Positions 24,290-33,187 of a DNA stretch of 64,000 nt are shown piece by piece. Made by a program: the position numbers and the translations under genes. The DNA lies in contig NC_064039.1 in NCBI RefSeq assembly GCF_932526225.1, positions 12,046,139-12,110,138 on the forward strand, written 5' to 3'. Within the stretch, counting starts at the first letter, position 1. Each line of letters starts with the position of its first letter. This DNA is from Nematostella vectensis (taxonomy: Eukaryota; Cnidaria; Anthozoa; Actiniaria; Edwardsiidae). The notes under the pieces were generated by a model, which searched no databases, was not told the origin of the DNA, and was given only the letters and a program-made list of their open reading frames with translations.

Positions 24290-24870
24290 TTCTGTATATC
24301 ATGAACCGCTTCTCCATTTCACTGCGAGGGTACCATGAGATTGCGAGAGTTGAAAATTGCCTACCACGAACCCACACCATTGAGGCACTGGCAAAGGAGC
24401 TTGACACACAGTGGCCCTTGACCGGCACCCCAGGACCAGATCCAGGAGCAGAGCTTCCCATCAAGATGCTTTTGTAGAATGAACTTAGGAAATATGTAAG
24501 TGGAACATGATGACTGTATATAAGATATGGATCCTTCTTAAAGTGTAATATACTCAAAATATGTAATACATTTATAGGCCCCCATTCCCCCCCTCAAATA
24601 TATATAAGGGATTTTCCTTGTTTAAACAAGATCATTTTCCCCTAAGAAAATATCAAGAAGCCATTAACCAGTGTATACATGCTTAATTTTGGGAATGAAT
24701 TTCATGGCTTTCAGGTTGCAAGTAGAGCCAGCCTTCCAAGTGAAGTCCGGGTCAAGCTTAGTGGGGATGGGGTGAGAGTGTCTCACTCCACCAATGTCTT
24801 TGTGCTGACATTTTCTCTACTGGACCTAGATGGGAATGTTCTTTCAAGTTCAGGTTACTCATTTACCAGG
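24290..24870 (+). pseudogene. Fragment of a repeated anthozoan/hydrozoan gene family, broken
   Basis: Two exon-like pieces. The first (about 24,294-24,494) reads ...FSISLRGYHEIARVEN...LPRTHTIEALAKELDTQWPL... and has an in-frame TAG at 24,475 shortly before a GTAAGT donor. The second starts at about 24,716 after TTTCAG and contains VRVKLSGDGVRVSHS and FSLLDLDGNVLSSSG, then loses similarity near 24,860. The order LPR..., KLSGDG..., DLDGNVL... matches a multicopy cnidarian family of uncharacterised, probably transposon-derived proteins that I know from memory of similar sequences. Because the intron is kept, this copy arose by DNA duplication rather than retrotransposition. Confidence 0.5.
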
Positions 24871-25559
24871 CAGCGGTTACATAGCGCGTCGTTTGAAAGG
24901 TCGTAAACGCAAAAGAAAAAGAGCTCGCTGGAGGAGCGAATCCAAGTCAAATACATCCAGTTGAAGTAGGAATACGCGTGGTTTATGTAGAACTAACAAA
25001 CATTAGACATCACTTTGGAGTAAAAGTATCCTAAAGCCCGTGGCTACGCCTAATGTTTTGTGTTTCATTGTATTTCCTCATGTAATTTGTTTATTTTTTG
25101 GTTGTTATCCCAGTGTCTAATTACAAACAACGCGTTGGTAAACTCGTCGCAAGCAGAGATCATTACGCGCGGTGCGTACTTCCAAATCCCGGTAAATCAA
25201 CCAATCAGAGTGCGCGTACTATCGTTGCACTTGATAAACATTTTTTAATGTGTCGAAACTCACCACTCTGAGCTGTCAAAAAGAATCAATCCCGTTTTCA
25301 TTTTTTTAAATTTTCTTTTAAGCCTCCTGAGCCAAAATAAAAAAAAAAATCATGTACATTTTGTTGAAGTAAATAGTTAACGTCACGAAAGGCTGAATTT
25401 GCATAAGTCGCAGGGACAACAAAACGCTAACGATATTGACATTGAAAACAGTGCGACACGGTGGCACGCCAAATGCATTGCTCAGCTATCTTATCCCAAT
25501 GCGGATCTTTAAAGGAACCTCACTAGTAGTTAAGCGTTCAGCAGTCGGATTATTTTACA
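24871..25559. other. Intergenic, upstream of the complexin-like gene
   Basis: No gene seen. A CCAAT-box-like AACCAATCAGAG lies at about 25,198-25,209, some 400 bases upstream of the first non-coding exon end, and could be promoter-proximal. Confidence 0.35.
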
Positions 25560-25628
25560 CTTTTCCTAGGCTTAGGGTAACTTTATAGTTGTTTTTGTCC
25601 GGCGTATTGAGACTACACAATAAATGAG
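25560..25628 (+). other. Likely 5' non-coding exon of the complexin-like gene
   Basis: A sequence ending ACACAATAAATGAG followed by a strong GTAAGTGAG donor (GT at 25,629). The only downstream partner is the acceptor AATAAATAG at about 26,373, 20 bases before the complexin ATG. The 5' boundary is a guess. Confidence 0.4.
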
Positions 25629-26393
25629 GTAAGTGAGCAGTCGCTTAGAACGTGCGATATTTCCTTGTTAGAGCTATCGTTGTCTTGAATCTGTACTTTA
25701 GAATTCATTGCGCGATTAAAGGTTGTTCATAATTTCTCCCTGCCGAAGTAGGCCTATCTTGTTATTGTTAAATTCTCTAGTAATAACTTCTTTGGAAATC
25801 CACAACTGGATTTGTGCTTATTTTATTATAGATAGCGGTTAGCGGTAATTTAATTTTTCATAAAACTTCTGTGTACTATTTCGCAACCAAAAAATTGAAC
25901 TTGAAGTTCTGATTAGGGCTGTTTTATTTAAACGTCATTTCACTAGTTTATAGAAATGCGATTATTCTTTTTAGAATCAGGGATATTCCGTGCTAGGTCC
26001 ATCGTTTAACCTTTTATGAATATAAAAGAATAACAATCGGAATTCAGTTACCGTAACTAAATTGTGCTTAACGTGATACGATACATTCATCCGTTAATTG
26101 AATTTTGAAATCTTCAAAGTCGTTCCGTGGGTGAAGATTTGGCAAGGGGTTATTCTGTCAGCGCCTTTGCTATCTGCTTTTCCGAGCTTTTTGATAATGA
26201 TAACTATGAACCAAAAGTTATTTAATAATTAGGCATCTTTATTTGTGTTGTTTAATTTTATGCTGTGGTATTTTAATAGAATACTACAGTAAATCATTTA
26301 GAGTACAAAAATGTTCAGTGTTTAGTGGCTGACTTACTACATATTTATTTTTATTTTCTTATAAAATAAATAGAGAAACAGCAATTATCGAAC

Positions 26394-26801
26394 ATGGCGT
26401 CGTTTGCGGCCAAGTATCTTGTTTCCAGCGCCACTGGCAAGGTTCAAAGCACAGTAGGGGAGTTCACGCGGGACTCAAGTAATGATGGATTCAAAAAAGA
26501 AGAACTTGAAAAAGCAGAACAGCAATTGCAAAAAGATGAACAAGAACGCATAAAGAAATTTGCAAAGCTAGAGGCTAAAAGATCAAAACACAGAGAGAAA
26601 ATACTAAACAAATACGGAATAGAGAAAAGTAAAAGGCATGAACCGATGGAAACACATTCAGCTGCTAAGATGCTAAGTATTTCACGAGGAAATTCTGAGG
26701 AGAGAGACTCCTTACTAGATGAGGAGGAAGATGATGGGTGTAGTCCATGCACTAATTGCTGCACTTGTTTCCCTTTAAGATCAAAAACAAAAATTGTCTG
26801 A
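26394..26801 (+). CDS. Complexin-like SNARE regulator, 135 aa
   Basis: Complexins bind assembled SNARE bundles through a central helix and clamp or promote vesicle fusion. Residues about 50-76 (QERIKKFAKLEAKRS... to NKYGIEK) match the complexin accessory/central helix, including the diagnostic KYGI near residue 73. A charged helix precedes it (35-50) and an acidic stretch follows (109-114). The C-terminus has five cysteines within ten residues (C116, C119, C122, C123, C125: CSPCTNCCTC), suggesting palmitoylation. Vertebrate complexins 3/4 anchor through a CAAX box instead, and no CAAX is present here. The coding region is uninterrupted. The length is typical of the family (about 130-160). The start has good context (GAACATGG). 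Confidence 0.8.
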   Translation: MASFAAKYLVSSATGKVQSTVGEFTRDSSNDGFKKEELEKAEQQLQKDEQERIKKFAKLEAKRSKHREKILNKYGIEKSKRHEPMETHSAAKMLSISRGNSEERDSLLDEEEDDGCSPCTNCCTCFPLRSKTKIV

Positions 26802-27254
26802 TCGCCCGTTAAACACAGAACTGATACAAACCATCACATACGATTATCATGGCCATAACTAGAAAATTTTGTTAGGGGAAGTGAGGTTGGAAGCCTCATT
26901 AATTCATTGTATTTCTCGGGAGGCAGACATGTTTTTCTTCATTTCTTTTGTAAAACTTCCACTCCCCTTGTAATATCCCTCTTGGCCACTGAAAATAGAC
27001 GTGTGGTGAGGCTACAGGGTGTTTAGTGTCACGATACATTACAATCCTTTAGCCTCCTCTGTGGGTTTGGGACTTTTTCAGTATATTTAAAGGGATTGGG
27101 CCTCCTGGTACTATTCATGGACGAGAGAGGACTGTGGCCAAACTGAACCAAATTGAACTAGACCACCAAGCTAAAGCAGCTCGTGTGCCAATCTTTGTAC
27201 ATACATGACTATCATAAAAAAAAGCAACATTTCAAAGTCTAAAGAAAATATAAA

Positions 27255-27260
27255 TTTATT
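27255..27260 (-). terminator. Candidate polyadenylation signal of POMK
   Basis: AATAAA on the minus strand, about 410 bases after the POMK stop codon. If used, the 3' untranslated region would contain the inverted-repeat element at 27,305-27,638. The 26,802-27,250 interval holds the 3' region of the complexin-like gene, with no canonical plus-strand hexamer that I could see. Confidence 0.35.
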
Positions 27261-27304
27261 TTATACGTAAATTCTAACAACTATTTTTTAACCCCTCATA
27301 GATA

Positions 27305-27638
27305 CAGGCCCGTGCCCAGGATTTTTCTTTTGGGGGTGCGAAATCTGAAAAAGTGGACCTAATTTTCCGGGGAAGGGGGGGGGGGGGGGGGGTTGAGTTC
27401 TCTGGTAAAAATCCACCACCAAAAATGACCACTCCCGAAAAAACAAATAGGGATTTTTTTTATGTCTTTGCAGTATCTCCACGGGGCGTTTTTGTTGGAT
27501 TTGGCTACATACCTGAGTGATCTAGCTTAAAGTTTATAATTTTGTCTACAAATAGCATGTCTATTGAGAACCGAAAGTGGACCTTTGGCCGTTGTGGGGG
27601 TTGCGTTCACACCCCTTACCCCCCTGGGTACGGGCCTG
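27305..27638. mobile_element. Short inverted-repeat element with 6-bp target duplication
   Basis: Ends are CAGGCCCGTGCCCAGG and CCTGGGTACGGGCCTG, inverted with one mismatch. TAGATA lies immediately outside both ends (27,299-27,304 and 27,639-27,644), a clear target duplication. Inside are a long G-run and a segment shared with 47,655-47,765 (TTTCGCACCCCC / AAAATCCTGGG). No coding capacity; a MITE. Confidence 0.75.
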
Positions 27639-27667
27639 TAGATATTACAATGCTCAATGTCCCTGTG

Positions 27668-29189
27668 CTATCTTTTTTCCTCTGTCTGATCTTCAACAAT
27701 GCTATTCACACTAAGGTAAACTTTTAGAACCTCAGCAGCGGACGGCCTCAGTATTGGATCTCTTGATTTACATTTTTTGTGGATTTGCAGCAATAATTGT
27801 CTTATTTGATTGTTTTGTTCATTCCATGGTAGGAGTTTGTCAACAACGCTAGGTATTTTCCAGATATCTATTTTCTCATCATATCCTGGCATAGCCTCAT
27901 CTCTGAAGTCTTTGTCTTCAAATGGCCACAACTGCTCTGGGGCTACAAAATCACCTTGGATTTCTCTATGACCACATTTAATCTCTTTATTTTTTGAGTG
28001 CTCAACTTCAGGCAATGCATCCAAGTCATTTAGAACAAGATGGAAATCGTCTGTTATCAAGTATTGTGATAAAGTCTTTTCAAGGTCATTTGTGTCACAC
28101 ATGACCCTCGTTCCTAGAGGACTATTGTGTAGATAGAATAATGATTTGACATAATCTAGAGACAACTGGAATCTAGTCTTAGTTGTGTTGTACTGTCCCA
28201 TGTTTGGCTTTTGAAGTAATGTTTCAAGTTTATCTGCTGAGCCATGTGAATAATATGCAGTCACCATCTGAAACATAAATATTTCTATCAAAATTAACCC
28301 TTTTATCAATTCATAGGATGGTTCGTATCAGCCTTTTCTAAGAATTTGATTCAGGTTTAAGAACATCTTTCACATCTCTAGAGTAATTTAGATGCAAATT
28401 TCATTGTTCTTATGCGAGGAGCCATATATCTGAAAGCCAACCCTCCCCCCACACTTTTCTCAATGTATGCATAGACTGAACAGTTTGGAGATCTAGGGGC
28501 CACCTTTGGACTGCCAGAAAGCAATATGTAACAAAAAAAATCCCCCCCCCCCTTTGTCACTGAGCCAAACCCCCCTTTAGCGAAAGGCTAAACCCCCCTT
28601 TAGCGAAAGGCTAAACCCCCGTTTAGCGAAAGGCTACATAGGTCCGCCCCTGCTGAATCACACAAGAAAATCGACGTGAGAAATGAATTCAGGTTTTTTA
28701 TTTCAAAGCAAGAGTTCTTCTCACCTCTAGGTTTGAGAAACATACTCCTATAAGTTGAGTGACATGCGGGCTCCCTTGCAACCCTTCCATCATCCGCAAT
28801 CCATGCAAACAATCGTCCGCATACATCTCGTGTGAACAGCGCGAGTAAACGACTGTATAACCGTGCCAATCCGCAAGATATATATCCTTCACTGCATTCA
28901 GCCTGCCATGGTTACTTAGTCTTTTCCTGATTCGTACGTCTTGAGCTATGCTGTGACAGTCGAGTCTCTTAGTACATGAAACCCACCCAGGCATACTAAA
29001 ATCCTCTTTGCTACAAGGTAAACATTTGCCCCTTTCGAAGTAAAAGTTTGCAGGGCATGATGAGCTGTCACGTTCATTGGTTTGCTTCTTTTCTTCCTCT
29101 CTGAAGTAGAATAAGACGTAGCACGTAAAAAGGAAGAACGATATTGGACATAGAACGAGGAGTGTTTTACAAACCCTTCGGGCCGCCAT
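27668..29189 (-). CDS. POMK: Protein O-mannose kinase (POMK/SGK196)
   Basis: POMK phosphorylates O-mannose on alpha-dystroglycan core M3 glycan in the ER lumen, allowing laminin-binding matriglycan to be added. Two exons: 29189-28725 (155 codons) and 28267-27668, joined in phase 0, 354 residues (human 350). A type II membrane anchor lies at residues 9-29 (LLVLCPISFFLFTCYVLFYF). A Cys-rich segment follows, then the kinase-like fold. Family landmarks are SPLGTRVMCDTNDLEKTLSQY, NDLDALP, KCGHREIQGDFVAPEQLWP and MPGYDEKIDIWKIP, all in the human order. The start chosen is the first ATG (MAARRV) in a GCCATATTGG/CCGCCAT promoter-like context. Intron 28,268-28,724 contains a C-run element. Confidence 0.93.
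28569..28640. repeat. 23-bp tandem repeat in a C-run element, POMK intron
   Basis: Three copies of a unit made of CCCCCCTTTAGCGAAAGGCTAAA. The array sits at the end of a C-run repeat (about 28,430-28,655) that ends GGTCCGCCCCTG, likely another short interspersed element. Confidence 0.7.
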
Positions 29190-29359
29190 ATTGGATTGGA
29201 GCAAGTGGAGAGAGACTGGGTTTTAAAGCACAGGTCCCCCAAATTGGATGATTTACCTACACAGTGAAAACAAACAAATAAAGAAAACTATATTATTCAA
29301 AGAGGGAGGGTACATGGAGAATTTTCCCTTAAATTGTTTATGGACCATTTTTTTGTTGT

Positions 29360-30056
29360 TTACACGATAGTAGCCATTTTCTTGCCCCAAGTGCGTAGCT
29401 TTCCACTATTTTGATTTAACTGTGCCTGGGTTTTCCAAAATGTTGCATAACTTTTCAGTACTTTCTTCATATATTTTCCTAGGGTATGAATTTGTTGGCC
29501 TTCAATATCTATTTCCTGTAGAGTCTTTAAATCACACCAAGCCAATAGGGAATTGATAAACCTTACAGGGACATTAGATGTTGAAGAAAGGCTGATCTCC
29601 GCCGTTTCCCCCAATAAGGTGTTTTCATATATCCTACTTTTTATTCGGCACCAATATTTTGCCACTAGGGAAGAAATTTGTGCTATCGAGTGGGGCTTTT
29701 CCCAGTTCTCCATATATAGTTGAAATTGTAGTTTTTGAGTGGACTCCTAGTATACGCTTGAAAAACTTCAGTAGTTTTTCGAAATCATTGGATACTTTGA
29801 AAAATTTAGTCTCAAAATTTTCATACGATGAAGCCCTTCCTAAAAGGCATGTGCCCCAAATTTCACAACTGTACAGTAATACTGGTACAACGAGTGACGA
29901 AAACAATTTCAACAGTACTTGTATTGACACATTTTCAACATTTGACAGACGGTTTAAAATACAGTGGTATACACGTGTGGCTTTGTTGTATAGTCTTTTT
30001 AGGGCACTTTTAAAATTTCCCGAGAAATGAAACTTCAGACCTAGATATGTTTATTT
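29360..30056 (-). pseudogene. LINE reverse transcriptase C-terminal fragment
   Basis: Minus-strand frames contain YLGLKFHFSGNFKSALKRLY, VVPVLLYSCEIWG and FFKRILGVHSKTTISTIYGE, in the order found after the RT palm of non-LTR elements (the thumb/C-terminal region). The frame shifts near 29,690-29,715 and continues with AQISSLVAKYWCRI. There is no RT catalytic core or endonuclease here, so this is a 5'-truncated, decayed copy just upstream of POMK. Confidence 0.75.
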
Positions 30057-31063
30057 GTCTACACATAGAAAGAATACTTTTTTATCCATCCGTCGGTTTT
30101 GTTTGTTCAACAAAAGAATTGCAAGCCAGAATTCAAATTTGAAGGCAAAGTTGGATTCATATTGAAGAAGAGAGCAACGAAAGTCAAAGCAGTACCGAAG
30201 AAAAAATAAAGCTTTTTTCTGAGACTGCGCGTGCAGTTAAGCTCAGCCAAAACGTCAGCACAAAGGAAGCATCTGACTGGCTAATCCGCGCGTCTAAAAA
30301 TAGCCTGATCCTAGGAAACGCCGTGACACATATATAATACCAGAATTTGGGGAAGTTGAATGCCTCTACTTATGAGCCCCTGCTTCTAAATATTGTTTTA
30401 TACATTGGGCTCACTATGTCGATTCTGATTGGCTTAGAGCGCGCGCTTTATTTTGAGAATCACCCAATCAGCTAGCAGCTTGAGATTAGTGTTCTACGCG
30501 CGAGATGCATCTTGGGCCTAGAGCGCGAAGATTCGATTGTGAAAAGTAGCGGCTTTTGTGCGAATCGGGAATAAATTAAGTTTTACTGAATTAAAATGTA
30601 TAATAAAACAATCATTGAATTCGGCCTCGCCTGATTCCACTTGTCTATACATTGATTATTCCGGATATCACTAAAACCTCCTCCAATAATTGTTTATAAT
30701 CTTGTTCTGATCGTCCCGGAGACTGCTGTTGTTACTTTGCCACCAATTTTATTTGCGCATCCAAAATGTCACGCGCTCATCAAGAGCAAAATCTCGCTAA
30801 CAAGGAAACGTAAGGAATCGAAAAATATCAAATCCGATATCAAGTCAGATAATTTTAGAAATCAAATTTAGTATCTGATTCCGCTAAAACGATCAGATTA
30901 TATGTATATACCTTGAATTAGTAACTTAGAGATATCAAATTTGGGCGACGCGTAGCTAAGGAATGGGGCAGGTTATACGCCCCTTTCATATCAGGCACTC
31001 TCCTCTTAAAGTCACCCATTTCGCAATCAATTTCAGTTGAACCTGTGCTTCTTGCATCACAGC
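30057..31063. other. Intergenic, no gene seen
   Basis: AT-rich with several GC-rich, promoter-like patches near 30,420-30,530 (AGCGCGCGC, CTACGCGCGAGATGCATC). The string TGTCACGCGCTCAT at about 30,765 matches the window start. No supportable exon. Confidence 0.45.
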
Positions 31064-33187
31064 ATGCCTTCAAGCGCATTTACGATTACGCTGGGCGTTG
31101 TACTGGCTGTAATATCCGTCTGTCTTTCATCTCCGGCTCACGGAAGTACTCCAGGGGTAATAATTCCCTCACACTGGGTACCAGAGGCTCCAAGCTCCGG
31201 CCAAATCAGCAAGGCTAAACGCAAGTGAAGCTTGAAGCTCTTCCTCTGGTACTCAGTAGTATTTTTCTTATTTAAGACAGAAGTCTATTATTTACATTAG
31301 GACCTCTATAAACGATTAGTCATTCATGCATCCAAGGATTACATTAAAAGATGTGGGAGCTTTAAAGAATCCTGAAATTCACTTCAAACAACATTTAAGA
31401 TACTTGTTTTGGTGCCCTCTTGAGTACAATTCTGAATCCAACTCTGTCAAGGGGGTATAAAATATACATCGTCCCTTGACTCAGTTTAATAAAAAACAAA
31501 CCAAAAATGATATTCGAGTCTTTATTAGAGTGGGCTTTTCTCTGACCATACCAAGCTTGTATCGTCTGGAAGTAGTACATCTGTTTTAAAGAACTGGAGT
31601 ACATACTGTACCCTAAACTAACAGGACCCACCGCCGTATTCGCCCACTGCCATGCCTTACCAATGTTTCCTATATGTTGTGTTTTTCAGGGTGACATTGA
31701 AGTTGAAGTTGGCGATGGGAAGATGCGTAAGGATAAGTTAAATGTCTAATCAAGTTTAATAATCAGTCGTATTCAATGCATATGCATGCAAATGAAGATG
31801 AAACAATCGACTTGGCTCATTACCATGCATTTTGCATTTGTATCCTTTTTCGTTGGCCGCCATTTTCAATCTTTCCCAGGGTCTTCTGGGTAATTTTTAA
31901 TATAGACGCCATATTGAAAATGACCCAGAAGACCCTGGGGACAAGGTTAAAACATTTAAAGAGTCCTAGAACTCTACGTTTTAGGTTATCACCAGAGTTA
32001 TCACAGGTATCCCGGGCGCAAGGCTCTAATTATCATTTATCGATTTAGTTAAGCTGAAGGCAGTCGGATGTTACAAAGACACTAATCATCATTGATCTAT
32101 TAGTTAAGCTGAAGGCAGTCGGATGTTACAAAGACACTAATCATCATTGATCTATTAGTTAAGCTGAAGGCAGTCGGATGTTACAAGGACAATGAAGACG
32201 AACGTGCATTACGCATTCCGTACCATAACCACCGCAGGCAAATAGACTGGTCCAAATACCCAGACTTCACCGAGGTCATCCGCGCATGCGCAAAGGAGGC
32301 ATACGAAAAAGGCTTCACCAGCATGTTCGGGGTTCAGTTCTATGGAGAGTGCTGGAGTGACGAGCAAGCTGCCGCAAGATTCAACATGCATCGGATGTCA
32401 ACCGACTGCGATCATGGTGTGGGAAAGAAATTCACGAATTTCATATATGGAATTTGTACGGTAAGTGTAAGGGTTAATAGCCTTCTTGTGTCAATCAAAA
32501 TCATTAGAGTCTTTTCATTGGCCAGAAATGGGAATGGTTTCAAATCACGTCACCTCCTCCTAAGGTGCTGATCAATCAAGAAACAAAAAGTGTAATCACG
32601 TTGATTGACAAACTGAAGCTAGAAAGCGGTTCAGCAGTTGGAAATTCTTAACGGGTGTTCCTAGAATACCGAAAACCGCAGTTAATATTTCGAATGTCTA
32701 AAAAATATGGCGACTCGACCCAGTATTTCAAAGAGGTACCACTTTTTAGAACCTCTAATGCAGAGAAATAATTTCAATCCGGTTTCCATGATTAATGCCC
32801 CTTTGAAACGTAAATAAATAAGATAAAAAAAATGGAATCCGAATAATCATCATTTGCGATTATGAGCCTTCCGTCGTATTTCTAGGCCATTTCGACCCAT
32901 AAGAAGATAACATTACCAGGGATATAATCATTACATGTTTGTCGTACAGGCGCGTACCCGGGATTTGCTATGGGGGAGGGGGGGGGAGTCAGTATTTGAA
33001 GATAAGAAATGACCCTCTTTGTACGCGCCTGGTGTAAGAGTGTCTGGGAGCGTGGTTTTTCATGCTTTCAAGAACCTACAAGCATTGTGTTTGTCAAATT
33101 TATGGAGGGGATATTCTCTGTCTTTTGATATTTGAACTATTTTGTGGTTAAATTCTATCGAATTATCTGTTTCAGTGTAACTTTTAA
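31064..33187 (+). CDS. Small secreted cysteine-rich protein, WSC-like module
   Basis: Exons 31064-31156, 31690-31726, 32159-32460 and 33176-33187 join in frame to 147 residues. A signal peptide (MPSSAFTITLGVVLAVISVC...) ends near HGS. The mature part is one module: AVGCYKDNEDERALRIP, then RACAKEAYEKGF, FGVQFYGECW, STDCDHGVG, IYGICTCNF. Six cysteines suggest three disulfides. The GCYxDN...RAL...C...GV.F..EC order resembles WSC-type carbohydrate-binding modules and an uncharacterised secreted family common in cnidarians and lophotrochozoans. The last exon carries only three codons and a stop. The third-exon acceptor is the last of three tandem copies. Function unknown; extracellular binding is inferred. 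Confidence 0.7.
31877..31941. repeat. Short perfect-arm palindromic element
   Basis: CCCAGGGTCTTCTGGGT and ACCCAGAAGACCCTGGG are perfect inverted copies separated by about 30 AT-rich bases, also partly inverted (ATTTT...AATAT). Lies in intron 2 of the secreted gene. Could fold into a long hairpin, or be the remains of a small inverted-repeat transposon. Confidence 0.7.
32049..32213 (+). repeat. 55-bp tandem triplication of a splice acceptor and exon start
   Basis: Copies start at 32,049, 32,104 and 32,159 with TTAAGCTGAAGGCAGTCGGA. Each contains an ATTAG acceptor-like end and the first 30 or so bases of exon 3. Only the third copy continues into the open frame; the first two run into a stop within about 15 codons. 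Confidence 0.95.
32947..33031. mobile_element. Short inverted-repeat element in intron 3 of the secreted gene
   Basis: Ends CAGGCGCGTACCCGGG and GTACGCGCCTG are inverted copies of the type seen at 4871-5036, with an internal G-run and AAGAAATGACCC. At 85 bases it is a deletion derivative of that family. Confidence 0.6.
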
